In this document: positions 1 to 8,457 of the stretch, in pieces | Layout: each line of letters starts with the position of its first letter | How positions within the stretch are numbered: position 1 is the first letter of the stretch | Source: Nocardioides sp. JS614 | Lineage (GTDB): Bacteria > Actinomycetota > Actinomycetes > Propionibacteriales > Nocardioidaceae | Assembly (NCBI RefSeq): GCF_000015265.1 | Contig: NC_008699.1 | Span: forward strand, 3,162,001-3,226,000 | Reading direction: 5' to 3' | Length of the DNA stretch: 64,000 nucleotides | Program-made: the position numbers and the translations under genes | Notes under the pieces: model-generated | What the model saw: only the letters and a program-made list of their open reading frames with translations | Database searches by the model: none | What the model was told of the DNA's origin: nothing

Positions 1-73
1 AGCCGAGCACCACGGGCACCAGGGCGAGCACGTCCTCGGGCGTGCGGGCGGTCATGGCGGTGGAAGAAGTCAT
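1..73 (-). CDS. DUF4192 domain protein, N-terminal fragment
   Basis: Only the first 24 codons lie in the window; the gene continues beyond position 1. The ATG at 73 gives a peptide containing TARTPEDVLALVPVVLG, which matches the typical opening of actinobacterial DUF4192 proteins (function unknown). It is divergent from dinB with 126 bp between the two starts. A second in-frame ATG lies six codons downstream. The family call rests on this short motif only. Confidence 0.6.
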   Translation of the reverse strand, partial: MTSSTAMTARTPEDVLALVPVVLG

Positions 74-93
74 GGGTCGAACCTCCCCGCGAT

Positions 94-157
94 CCCCGAC
101 GGTCGGGGCCGGTCCGGACCGGGCCTGTGGGGAACCCGGTCGCGCCGCTCGCTGTGG
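94..157. promoter_or_regulatory. palindromic spacer between DUF4192 gene and dinB
   Basis: The divergent spacer carries two abutting perfect palindromes: CCCCGAC/GTCGGGG around one base (94-108) and CCGGTCCGGACCGG (109-122). They are followed by CCTGTGG at 125-131 and a CTGTGGA at about 151-157. The CTGTGG words resemble those in the array at 3226-3323. No complete actinobacterial SOS box was found, so LexA control of dinB is not supported here. Confidence 0.3.
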
Positions 158-199
158 AGGGTGAGCGGGTCGGTCGGCGGGAGGAGGTACGTTGCGCCC

Positions 200-1531
200 G
201 TGCGTGCGGATGCGTCGGTGCTCCACCTCGACCTCGACGCGTTCTTCGCAGCGGTCGAGCAGCGCGACAAGCCGTCGCTGCGCGGCAAGCCGGTGGTCGT
301 CGGCGGCATCGGCGGCCGAGGCGTCGTTGCGACCGCGTCGTACGAGGCGCGCAGGTACGGCGTGCACTCCGCGATGTCCACCCGGGAGGCCCGGTCGCGG
401 TGCCCGCACGCCGCGTTCCTCAGCGGCCGCTTCCACGCCTACCGCGACACCAGCGCGCAGGTGATGCGGGTGCTGCGGGCCGTCTCGCCCCTGGTCGAGC
501 CGCTGTCGCTGGACGAGGCGTTCGTCGACCTGGAGCAGGCCGGCCTCCCGGACCTGGCCGTGCCCACCGTCACCGCGTTCGCCGAGGACCTGCGCGCCCG
601 GGTCCGCGAGGTGACCGGTGGGCTGACCGCGTCGGTCGGCATCGGCACCTCGAAGTTCGTCGCGAAGGTCGCCAGCGACCTGGACAAGCCCGACGGCCTC
701 GTCGTCGTCGCGCCCGGCACCGAGCTGGAGCTGTTGCGGCCGATGCGGGTCACCGTGATCCCCGGCGTCGGCCCGGCGACCGCGGAGCGGCTGCGGCGGG
801 TGGGCATCCACACCGTCGCCGACCTCGAGACGGTGAGCGAGGACGAGCTGGTCCGGCTGCTCGGCAAGGCCAGCGGGCACTGGCTCTTCCACCTGGCCCG
901 CGCCGTGGACGACCGGCCGGTCGTGGCCGAGCGGGAGGCCAAGTCGGTGAGCGTCGAGGGCACCTACGACACCGACCTGACCGACCGGCGCCTGATGGAG
1001 GGGCTGCTGACCCGCCAAGCGGGCGAGGTGGCCGGCCGGCTGCGCAAGCACGGCCTGTCCGGGCGCACCGTGACCATCAAGGTGCGCCTCCACGACTTCA
1101 CCACCCTGAGCCGGTCCACCACCCTCGCCTCCCCCACCGACGGCGCCGGCACCATCGCCCGGCTCGCGCGGGGGCTGCTGGCCGACCTCGACACCTCCGG
1201 CGGCGTGCGCCTGCTGGGCGTCGGCGTCTCGGGGCTCGCCGACTGGATCCAGGAGGACCTGTTCGGCGAGACCGGCGAGGAGGAGGTCGACCTGCCGGAG
1301 CTCGAGGTCCCCCACCACTCCCGTCGCACCTGGGCCCCCGGCATGGACGTCGTGCACACCGAGATGGGCCGCGGCTGGGTGTGGGGATCGGGCCGGGGCG
1401 TGGTCACGGTGCGGTTCGAGACCGCCGAGACCCCGCCGGGCCCGGTGCGCAGCTACCCCTCCGACGACCCCGAGCTCACCGCCTGGGAACCGCCGCGCCC
1501 GGAGCAGGAGCCGGAGGAGGAGCCGGGCTGA
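200..1531 (+). CDS. dinB: DNA polymerase IV (Y-family)
   Basis: Error-prone translesion polymerase of 443 aa. The N-terminal motif LDLDAFFAAVEQ holds the first metal-binding Asp (D11) and the aromatic steric gate. SLDEAFVD (103-110) supplies the second catalytic Asp-Glu pair, and GIGTSKFVAKVASDLDKPDG follows the palm. Helix-hairpin-helix and little-finger regions follow, then an acidic, Pro-rich tail of about 80 residues longer than minimal DinB. The GTG at 200 was chosen because GGAGG (183-187) lies upstream and the protein then starts just before the conserved motif. Its last 56 bp overlap the convergent pxpC gene. Confidence 0.93.
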   Translation: MRADASVLHLDLDAFFAAVEQRDKPSLRGKPVVVGGIGGRGVVATASYEARRYGVHSAMSTREARSRCPHAAFLSGRFHAYRDTSAQVMRVLRAVSPLVEPLSLDEAFVDLEQAGLPDLAVPTVTAFAEDLRARVREVTGGLTASVGIGTSKFVAKVASDLDKPDGLVVVAPGTELELLRPMRVTVIPGVGPATAERLRRVGIHTVADLETVSEDELVRLLGKASGHWLFHLARAVDDRPVVAEREAKSVSVEGTYDTDLTDRRLMEGLLTRQAGEVAGRLRKHGLSGRTVTIKVRLHDFTTLSRSTTLASPTDGAGTIARLARGLLADLDTSGGVRLLGVGVSGLADWIQEDLFGETGEEEVDLPELEVPHHSRRTWAPGMDVVHTEMGRGWVWGSGRGVVTVRFETAETPPGPVRSYPSDDPELTAWEPPRPEQEPEEEPG

Positions 1532-2372
1532 ACCGCACCGGCTCCCCCGGCCGCAGCTGCGCGCAGCGCCACAGGTCGTCGGGGTGCACGACGGCCAGCA
1601 CCGGGTAGCCGCCGGTCGGCGGGTGGTCGGCCAGGAACACCACCGGCCGGCCGCTCGGCGGCACCTGCACCGCGCCGAGCACCATGCCCTCGCTGGGCAG
1701 CTCGCCGGTGCGCACCCGGGCCGGCGCGGGCCCGGCCAGCCGCAGCCCCACCCGGTTCGAGTCCGCCTCGACGACGTACGCCGAGCCGCACAGCACGTCC
1801 AGCGCGTCGCTCGCGAACCAGTCGGCCCGGGGCCCGCGGGCCACCCGCAGCGGCGCGGGCCGGTGCGCGGGCGGGGTGTCCAGGGGGCGCGGCACGGTGT
1901 GCGGCGGACCCAGCGGGAGGGTCGCGCCCGGCAGCACGGGTGGTGGCCCGACCCACGCGAGGGTGTCGGTGGAGCGCGACCCGAGGACCGGCTCGACCGC
2001 GATCCCGCCGGCGACCGCCAGGTAGGTCCGCACACCGGTCCGCGGCCGGCCCAGCCGCAGCGTCGCGCCGGCGGGCAGCCGCTCGGCCCGGCCGTGCCCG
2101 CGTGCCGCGCCGTCGATCTCCAACGGGGCCGGCGCCCCGGTGACCGCGACCCAGCAGGCGGTCTCGGCGCGCACCTCGAGCCCACCCAGCACGACCTCCA
2201 GGACCGCGGCGTCGGCGTCGTTGCCGACCAGCCGGTTGGCCAGTGCGGCCGCGGGCGCGTCGAGCGCGCCGGCCCGCGGGACGCCGAGGTGCGCCAGCCC
2301 GGACCGGCCCCGGTCCTGGACCAGCGTCAGCGGCCCGGCCGCCAGCACGTGCAGGCTCGGGTGCGTGCTCAT
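1476..2372 (-). CDS. pxpC: 5-oxoprolinase subunit C (KipA family)
   Basis: 298 aa biotin-dependent-carboxyltransferase-like protein. PxpC works with PxpA and PxpB in ATP-dependent opening of 5-oxoproline to glutamate. Family hallmarks visible are the opening LTLVQDRGRSGLAHLGVP, GALDAPAAALANRLVGN, and SEGMVLGAVQVPPSGRPVV near the C terminus. The ATG at 2372 overlaps the pxpB stop in ATGA, indicating translational coupling. The 3' end runs 56 bp into the opposite strand of dinB. The C-terminal PAPPPAPAPG stretch is low-complexity. Confidence 0.9.
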   Translation of the reverse strand: MSTHPSLHVLAAGPLTLVQDRGRSGLAHLGVPRAGALDAPAAALANRLVGNDADAAVLEVVLGGLEVRAETACWVAVTGAPAPLEIDGAARGHGRAERLPAGATLRLGRPRTGVRTYLAVAGGIAVEPVLGSRSTDTLAWVGPPPVLPGATLPLGPPHTVPRPLDTPPAHRPAPLRVARGPRADWFASDALDVLCGSAYVVEADSNRVGLRLAGPAPARVRTGELPSEGMVLGAVQVPPSGRPVVFLADHPPTGGYPVLAVVHPDDLWRCAQLRPGEPVRFSPAPPPAPAPGAAVPRR

Positions 2373-2980
2373 GCCGGCACGAACCGGACGCGGGTGCCGG
2401 GGGCGAGCAGCGCCGGCCGCTCCCGGTCGGGGTCCCACAACACCGCGTCGGTGCGGCCGAGCAGCCGCCAGCCGCCGGGTGACGCCGACGGGTAGACACC
2501 GCACCACGGTCCCGCCAGGCCGACCGACCCTGCGGGGACCCGCGGGCGCGGCGACTCCAGACGGGGTACGGCGAGCTCCGCGGGCAGCCCGGCCAGGTAG
2601 GCGAACCCGGGGGCGAACCCGCAGAAGGACGCGACGTACTCCGTCGAGGAGTGGCGGCGCACGACTCCCTCGGCGTCGGTGCCCCACGCCTGGGCCACGG
2701 CCGCCAGGTCGGGGCCGTCGTAGGTCACCGGCACCTCCACCAGCACTCCGTCCGGCCGCGCGTCGGAGGGCGACCAGGACGCCAGCGCCGCCGCGAGCGC
2801 GCCGAGATCGGCCACGCCGTCGAACAGCACCGTCTCCGCGGCCGGCACGATCTCGAGCGCGGCCAGGCCGCTCGCGCGCGCCCAGGTGGCCAGGGCGAGG
2901 GCCGTCGTGGCGTCGCCGACCTCGGCGAGAGCGGCGGTGTCGCCGAAGGGACGCAGCTGCACAGGCATGAGATCCAGCAT
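2369..2980 (-). CDS. pxpB: 5-oxoprolinase subunit B (KipI family)
   Basis: 203 aa KipI-type subunit of the 5-oxoprolinase complex. Motifs seen are PFGDTAALAEVGD at the N terminus, CGFAPGFAYLAGLP in the core, and PAGSVGLAGPWCGVYPSASPGGW, which is typical of the cyclophilin-like domain. Two starts are possible, ATG 2980 and ATG 2968. The second fits family N termini better, and neither has a strong ribosome-binding site. A long hairpin (2996-3032) sits just upstream, so expression may depend on leader structure. pxpC follows with a 4-bp overlap. Confidence 0.88.
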   Translation of the reverse strand: MLDLMPVQLRPFGDTAALAEVGDATTALALATWARASGLAALEIVPAAETVLFDGVADLGALAAALASWSPSDARPDGVLVEVPVTYDGPDLAAVAQAWGTDAEGVVRRHSSTEYVASFCGFAPGFAYLAGLPAELAVPRLESPRPRVPAGSVGLAGPWCGVYPSASPGGWRLLGRTDAVLWDPDRERPALLAPGTRVRFVPA

Positions 2981-2995
2981 GGCGGGGAAATGGGT

Positions 2996-3032
2996 GAGGG
3001 GCTCCCGGTGGTATGAGCACCAGGAGCCCCTC
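2996..3032. repeat. perfect 10-bp hairpin upstream of pxpB
   Basis: GAGGGGCTCC at 2996-3005 and GGAGCCCCTC at 3023-3032 are exact reverse complements. Inside, GGTG/CACC (3007-3010/3018-3021) can extend the stem. On the minus strand this lies 16 nt before the ATG at 2980, in the 5' leader of pxpBC. It could be a terminator or attenuator of incoming transcription, or a leader stem. No poly-U run follows on either strand, so its role is open. Confidence 0.6.
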
Positions 3033-3225
3033 GGCTCGACCGGAGACGGTGACGCCCGGTCGACCGAACCGGCCCTCCGACCCCGCCGTCCCCGTCACCG
3101 GGCCGGCGCCGCGAGTTGCCTCGCGGTGCGGATCTTCGTTCCTGTCCGATCCCCGACCCTCCGCAAGCGGTGGATCAGTAGGAGAGTTCTACGGGAGACC
3201 GCCGGCACCCCGCAAGACCCTCCGC

Positions 3226-3323
3226 GGAACCCACAGGTTCCTCCACAGGCGGCGCCCCGCTATCCACCACTCGAGCACGCTGTGCACAGGACCCGGTCCA
3301 GACCTGTGGACCAACCTGTGGGT
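3226..3323. repeat. inverted array of CCACAGG motifs (DnaA-box-like)
   Basis: Two CCACAGG copies (3231-3237 and 3243-3249) are mirrored by two CCTGTGG copies (3303-3309 and 3315-3321). The 21-bp arms 3229-3249 and 3303-3323 are complementary except at two central positions. GGAACCCACAGGTTCC (3226-3241) is itself a perfect palindrome, and the intervening 53 bp contain the perfect palindrome CTGTGCACAG (3280-3289). On the bottom strand TGGTCCACA (3304-3312) matches the actinobacterial DnaA box TTGTCCACA at eight of nine positions; others match at seven. Whether DnaA or another protein binds is unknown. Confidence 0.5.
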
Positions 3324-3345
3324 GACGGGCTCGCCTCGACGCCCG

Positions 3346-4041
3346 CTAGGTCACGAAGGAGCGCAGCGTGAAGCCGGCATCCTGCAGCGACCGCCGTACG
3401 GCGAGCGCGTGGCCCACCGCGCCGGGCGAGTCGCCGTGCAGGCACACCGAGTCGACGCGCGCCGCGAGCGCCACCGCCTGCGCGACCACCCGGTCGGTGT
3501 CCTCGACCAGGGCGCCGGGTGCCGAGCGCGGCAGCAGCCGACCGTCCGCGGCGTAGCCCCGGTCGGGGAAGCCCTCGCGGAACACCGCCCGGCCGGCGGC
3601 CTCGGCCAGCCGCAGCAGCGCGCCGGGCATCCCCAGCACGGGCAGTCCACCGGATCCGTCGAGGACCGCCCGGGCCTGCACCTCGTCGTCGAGCACCCGG
3701 TGGTAGAGCGCGCCGTGCGGTTTGAGGTACCGGACCGCGGTGCCCTCGGCGGTCGCGATCTCGGAGAGCACGCCGACCTGGTCGGCGACGTGCTCGCGGA
3801 GCACGTCGTAGGACACCGAGAGCGGGACCCGCCCGAAGTTCTCGCGGTCGTCGTAGGAGACCTGGGCGCCCAGGCTGACCTCGCGCCGGACCGCCTCGGC
3901 ACAGACCGCGCGCATCACGGCCCGACTGCCGGCGTGGTAGCCGCAGGCGACGTTCGCGCTCGTCACGACGGCCAGCAGCGCCGCGTCGTCGGTGATCTCC
4001 TCACCGAGGTCGGCGTTGAGGTCGATCCGGGGTCGCGCCAT
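3346..4041 (-). CDS. pxpA: 5-oxoprolinase subunit A (LamB/YcsF family)
   Basis: 231 aa, slightly shorter than the usual 250. The family opening IDLNADLGE and NVACGYHAGS are present, followed by GAQVSYDD, YLKPHGALYH and SVCLHGDSPGAV, which hold the conserved His/Asp residues of the YcsF barrel. It should act with PxpB and PxpC. It lies upstream of pxpB on the same strand but is separated by the 365-bp palindrome-rich stretch, so co-transcription is uncertain. Its ATG is only 23 bp from the divergent ptrB start. Confidence 0.88.
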   Translation of the reverse strand: MARPRIDLNADLGEEITDDAALLAVVTSANVACGYHAGSRAVMRAVCAEAVRREVSLGAQVSYDDRENFGRVPLSVSYDVLREHVADQVGVLSEIATAEGTAVRYLKPHGALYHRVLDDEVQARAVLDGSGGLPVLGMPGALLRLAEAAGRAVFREGFPDRGYAADGRLLPRSAPGALVEDTDRVVAQAVALAARVDSVCLHGDSPGAVGHALAVRRSLQDAGFTLRSFVT

Positions 4042-4051
4042 GGCCCGACGC

Positions 4052-4057
4052 TATCGT
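4052..4057 (+). promoter_or_regulatory. -10 box for ptrB (probable leaderless start)
   Basis: TATCGT ends 7 bp before the ptrB ATG, the spacing expected if transcription starts at or next to the A of the start codon. No Shine-Dalgarno sequence fits in the 23-bp divergent spacer, which supports a leaderless mRNA. The -35 would lie inside the pxpA start region. Confidence 0.4.
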
Positions 4058-4064
4058 CGCGGCC

Positions 4065-6245
4065 ATGCAGCCCTCCCTCGTCCCACCCGTCGCCGAGCGT
4101 CGCCCGACCACCGCCGAGCACCACGGCCACCAGCGGGTCGACGACTACGAGTGGCTGCGCGCCAAGGAGGCGCCCGAGGTGATCGCCTACCTCGAGGCCG
4201 AGAACGTCTACACCCGCGAGCGCACCGCCCACCTCGCCGACCTGCGCCAGGCGATCTTCGAGGAGATCAAGGCCCGCACCCGCGAGACCGACCTGTCGGT
4301 GCCGACCCGCAACCGCGGCTACTGGTACTACGGGCGCTCGTTCGCCGGCAAGGAGTACGGCGCGAGCTGCCGGGTCCCGGTCACCGACGCTGAGGACTGG
4401 GCGCCGCCGAAGCCCGCGGAGGACACCCGCCCGGACCAGCCGGCGCTCCCCGGTGAGCAGGTGCTGCTCGACCTGGACGCGCTCGCCGAGGGCCATGAGT
4501 TCTTCTCGCTGGGCGGCTCCTCGGTCAGCCCGGACGGCACGCTCCTGGCCTACGCGACCGACGTCGTCGGCGACGAGCGCTACACGATCCGGGTCTTGGA
4601 GATCGACAGCGGCGAACTGCGCACCGACGAGATCACCGGCGCCCTCGGCGGCGCGACCTGGGACCGCGCGGGCGAGAGCTTCTACTACACGACCGTCGAC
4701 GAGACCTGGCGCGCCGACAAGATCTGGCGGCACCGCCTGGGCACCGGCCAGGACGAGGACGAGCTCGTCCACCACGAGACCGACGGCCGCTTCTGGGTCG
4801 GGGTGGGCCGGACCCGCAGCGACCGCTTCCTGGTGATCGCCTCGGGCTCGAAGAGCACCTCGGAGTACCGGTTCCTCGACGCCGACGACCCGGACGCGGG
4901 CTGGCGGGTCTTCGCCGAGCGGCGCGAGGGACTCGAGTACTCCCTCGAGCACGCGGTGCTCGCCGGCGAGGACGTCTTCCTGGTGCTGCACAACCACACC
5001 GGGCCCGACTTCGAGCTCGGCATCGCGCCGGTCCGGCCGACCCCCGCGGAGCAGTGGCGGCCGCTGGTGGCCCACGACCCCGCCGTACGCCTCGAGGACG
5101 TCGACGCGTTCGCCGGCCACCTCGTGGTCCACCAGCGCAGTGCGGGCCTCACCCAGCTGCGCATCCTCGAGCTCGACGACGCCGGCGTCAGCGACGACTA
5201 CCTCGTGGAGTTCGACCGCGAGATCTTCACCGTCGGGACCGCCGGCAACCCCAACTTCGCCCAGCCCGTGGTCCGGCTCGGCTACACCTCGCTCGCGGTG
5301 CCGTCGTCGGTCTACGACTACGACGTGCGCAGCCGCGAGCTGACCCTGCTGCGGCGCGCGCCGGTGCTGGGCGGCTACGACCCTGCCGACTACGAGGAGC
5401 ACCGGCTCTGGGCGACCGCCGAGGACGGCGCCCGGGTGCCGATCTCCATCGTCGCGAAGCGCGGGGCGCGCGAGGACGTGGGCGGCGGCACCGGACCCGT
5501 GCCGGTGCTGCTCTACGGGTACGGCGCCTACGAGACGTCGATGGACCCGTACTTCTCGATCGCCCGCCTCTCCCTGCTCGACCGCGGGGCCGCGTTCGCC
5601 ATCGCGCACGTCCGCGGCGGGGGCGAGATGGGGCGGCGGTGGTACGACGAGGGCAAGCTGATGCGCAAGCAGAACACGTTCTCCGACTTCGTCGCGTGCG
5701 CCCGGCATCTCGTCGCCACGGGCTGGACCACCCCCGACCGGCTGGTCGCCGAGGGCGCGAGCGCCGGCGGCCTGCTGATGGGCGCGGTCGCCAACCAGGC
5801 ACCCGAGCTGTTCGGCGGCATCGTCGCCGGCGTGCCGTTCGTCGACTCGCTCACCACGATGCTCGACGCGAGCCTGCCGCTGACCGTCCCGGAGTACGAC
5901 GAGTGGGGCAACCCGGAGGCCGACGCGGAGGTGTACGAGTACCTGGCGTCGTACGCGCCGTACGACAACGTGGCCGCCGTGGACTACCCACCGATCCTGG
6001 CGGAGACCTCGCTCAACGACACCCGGGTGCTCTACGTGGAGCCCGCGAAGTGGGTGGCGCGGCTGCGGGCGACCGCCGTCGGGCGACGCGACTTCCTGCT
6101 GCGCACCGAGATGGCGGCGGGCCACGGTGGGGTGTCCGGACGGTACAAGGCCTGGCACGACCGCGCCTTCGCGCTCGCCTGGATGCTCGACCGGATGGGC
6201 CTCGCGGACCGCCCGGGCGGGGTCCGCAGCCCCGAGATCCCCTGA
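4065..6245 (+). CDS. ptrB: oligopeptidase B, prolyl-oligopeptidase family S9A
   Basis: 726 aa cytosolic serine peptidase expected to cut short peptides after Arg/Lys. The N-terminal half is a beta-propeller with DYEWLR and YWYYGRSFAGKEY. The C-terminal alpha/beta-hydrolase domain has GASAGG (nucleophile S566), LNDTRV (D652) and AGHGGVSGR (H687), a complete triad in the oligopeptidase B arrangement. Length matches the family. It stands alone between divergent pxpA and sigB. Dipeptidyl-peptidase activity is less likely because the YEWL...YYxR signature fits S9A. Confidence 0.9.
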   Translation: MQPSLVPPVAERRPTTAEHHGHQRVDDYEWLRAKEAPEVIAYLEAENVYTRERTAHLADLRQAIFEEIKARTRETDLSVPTRNRGYWYYGRSFAGKEYGASCRVPVTDAEDWAPPKPAEDTRPDQPALPGEQVLLDLDALAEGHEFFSLGGSSVSPDGTLLAYATDVVGDERYTIRVLEIDSGELRTDEITGALGGATWDRAGESFYYTTVDETWRADKIWRHRLGTGQDEDELVHHETDGRFWVGVGRTRSDRFLVIASGSKSTSEYRFLDADDPDAGWRVFAERREGLEYSLEHAVLAGEDVFLVLHNHTGPDFELGIAPVRPTPAEQWRPLVAHDPAVRLEDVDAFAGHLVVHQRSAGLTQLRILELDDAGVSDDYLVEFDREIFTVGTAGNPNFAQPVVRLGYTSLAVPSSVYDYDVRSRELTLLRRAPVLGGYDPADYEEHRLWATAEDGARVPISIVAKRGAREDVGGGTGPVPVLLYGYGAYETSMDPYFSIARLSLLDRGAAFAIAHVRGGGEMGRRWYDEGKLMRKQNTFSDFVACARHLVATGWTTPDRLVAEGASAGGLLMGAVANQAPELFGGIVAGVPFVDSLTTMLDASLPLTVPEYDEWGNPEADAEVYEYLASYAPYDNVAAVDYPPILAETSLNDTRVLYVEPAKWVARLRATAVGRRDFLLRTEMAAGHGGVSGRYKAWHDRAFALAWMLDRMGLADRPGGVRSPEIP

Positions 6246-6327
6246 GAAGTCCCTGAGAGTACGCCGCCGACGCAACTCAACGGCCCGCTCACACGTCATT
6301 CGGGGTGAAGGTCCGAGGTTTGGCTGG

Positions 6328-6353
6328 GGAATCCCCTGGTCACCGTGGACGTT
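6328..6353 (+). promoter_or_regulatory. sigma-R/sigma-H type promoter of sigB
   Basis: GGAAT (6328-6332) and GTT (6351-6353) are separated by exactly 18 bp, the consensus recognised by actinobacterial SigR/SigH thiol-stress sigma factors. The -35 part sits in the palindrome GGGGAATCCCC. Transcription would begin near 6360, giving a leader of about 50 nt with AGGAGG at 6397-6402. Mycobacterial sigB is known to be controlled from a SigE/SigH-type promoter, so the placement makes biological sense. Confidence 0.6.
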
Positions 6354-6408
6354 GTACGTGACGTGTGGGAGTGCGACAGCGCTGCCCACGTGAGATAGGA
6401 GGGCGACC

Positions 6409-7368
<960 letters not shown>

Positions 7369-7381
7369 TCTGGCCGCCTGA

Positions 7382-7972
7382 CTAGCTGCCTACGCGCAGC
7401 TGCTCGAAGACCTCCGCCACCCGCCGGCGGAGGTCTTCGCGCGTCCCGGTGTTCTCGATGACGTACGTCGCGATCGCGCGGCGCTGCTCCCGGGTGGCCT
7501 GGGCGGCGATCCGCGACTCGGCATCCGCGCGCGTCATCCCCCGGTCGCGGAGCAGCCGGTCGACCTGCGTCTCGTGCGGCGCGTCGACGACGATCACCGC
7601 GTCGAAGTCCGCGACCCGGCCGGACTCCGCGAGCAGCGGGATGTCGTGGACCACGATCCCGTCGACGGGGGCGGCCGCCTCGAGCTCGGCGTACCGCTCG
7701 AAGACCAGCGGGTGCACGATGGCCTCGAGCACCTTGCGCTTGCGCTCGTCGGCGAACACGATCCGGCCCACCGCCGCCCGGTCCATCTCGCCGTCGGCCG
7801 CGAGGATCTCGGGGCCGAAGGCGGCCACCACCTGCTCCAGGCCCGGCGTGCCCTTCGCGACCACCTCCCTGGCCAGCCGGTCGGCGTCGATGACCACCGC
7901 GCCCAGCTCGGCCAGGATCGCCGACACCGTGCTCTTGCCCGAGGCGATGCCGCCGGTGAGTCCCACTCGCAT
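7382..7972 (-). CDS. coaE: dephospho-CoA kinase
   Basis: 196 aa cytosolic enzyme phosphorylating the ribose 3'-OH of dephospho-CoA, the last step of CoA synthesis. The P-loop GLTGGIASGKST opens the protein, DADRLAREV and HPLVFERY follow, and DIPLLAESG matches the family. It ends only 13 bp from sigB, facing it. The last 35 nt before the C-terminal codons encode a perfect 14-bp hairpin (7405-7439), so coding and termination signals overlap. This is the short CoaE form without the C-terminal GrpB-like domain found in some actinobacteria. Confidence 0.92.
   Translation of the reverse strand: MRVGLTGGIASGKSTVSAILAELGAVVIDADRLAREVVAKGTPGLEQVVAAFGPEILAADGEMDRAAVGRIVFADERKRKVLEAIVHPLVFERYAELEAAAPVDGIVVHDIPLLAESGRVADFDAVIVVDAPHETQVDRLLRDRGMTRADAESRIAAQATREQRRAIATYVIENTGTREDLRRRVAEVFEQLRVGS
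7405..7439. terminator. 14-bp hairpin inside the 3' end of coaE
   Basis: CGAAGACCTCCGCC (7405-7418) and GGCGGAGGTCTTCG (7426-7439) are exact reverse complements with a 7-nt loop. It begins 36 nt after the sigB stop and so can terminate sigB transcription. It lies wholly within the last coaE codons. No U-tract follows, as is common for actinobacterial terminators. Confidence 0.55.
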
Positions 7973-8007
7973 GGGGTCATCCTGCCCGAGCCGCCGCGAC
8001 GCGTCGG

Positions 8008-8418
8008 TCAGGCGGCGACCTCCGAGCGGTCGCGGAGCCGGTGCACCAGGCCACCCACCGAGAGACCGAGCAGGGCGGGCACCACGAGGAGGACGGCGAA
8101 GAAGACTGCCCCGTCGCCCACCTCTGCGGCCAGGTCCCGGTCGTCGGTGAGGGCGAGCGCCACCGGGATGCCCACCCCCGCGACGACCGAGGCGAGGAGC
8201 CAGGTGAGCAACGCCTCGAGGAGGCCGCGCCGGATGCCGTCGACCACCGCCCAGACGAACGCGATCGTGACCAGGATGAGGAACGCGAGCAGCCCGGCGC
8301 CGAGCGCGTCGGTGGTCTCGCTGCGGGCGACGGCGGCGACGTAGGCCGCCGTCACCCCGACGATCACGAGGGAGCGGAGCAGGACGGCGACGACGACCCG
8401 GGGCAGGTTCATCCGCAC
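8008..8418 (-). CDS. small multi-pass membrane protein of unknown function
   Basis: 136 aa with four probable membrane helices: VVVAVLLRSLVIVGVTAAYVAAVA, GAGLLAFLILVTIAFVWAVV, LLEALLTWLLASVVAGVGIPVA, and VFFAVLLVVPALLGLSVGGL. It ends in a basic RLRDRSEVAA tail. No recognised domain. The start may be ATG 8418 or, two codons in, ATG 8412. It sits downstream of the TPM-domain gene on the same strand with 39 bp between and may be co-transcribed with it. Confidence 0.7.
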   Translation of the reverse strand: MRMNLPRVVVAVLLRSLVIVGVTAAYVAAVARSETTDALGAGLLAFLILVTIAFVWAVVDGIRRGLLEALLTWLLASVVAGVGIPVALALTDDRDLAAEVGDGAVFFAVLLVVPALLGLSVGGLVHRLRDRSEVAA

Positions 8419-8457
8419 AGCCTCCCCGATCTGGAGGCCCCCGTCAGGCGAACCGGC

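Larger units (their letters stand above)
2981..3345. other. 365-bp gene-free, palindrome-rich region
   Basis: No credible coding frame is present; the long frames crossing it have no family motifs. From left to right it holds the 2996-3032 hairpin, the palindrome CGGTCGACCG (3057-3066), inverted copies CGGTGACG/CGTCACCG (3047-3054/3093-3100), a 10-bp stem with TTGC loop (3106-3129, one G-U pair), CCGC-AA-GCGG (3161-3170), and the CCACAGG array (3226-3323). The density of stems suggests a structured leader RNA or a protein-binding locus. No known riboswitch class was recognised. Confidence 0.5.

Noticed and set aside
74..199. SOS box upstream of dinB
   Set aside because: Only a half-site TCGAAC at 77-82 is present, without the matching GTTCGA arm.
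2981..3345. Glycine or other known riboswitch before pxpBC
   Set aside because: Individual stems are present, but the conserved core sequences of known aptamers were not found.
3013..4182. A 389-codon plus-strand frame covering the pxpB-pxpA spacer
   Set aside because: Most of it is antisense to pxpA; the part in the spacer is low-complexity and lacks an SD, so I treat the spacer as non-coding.
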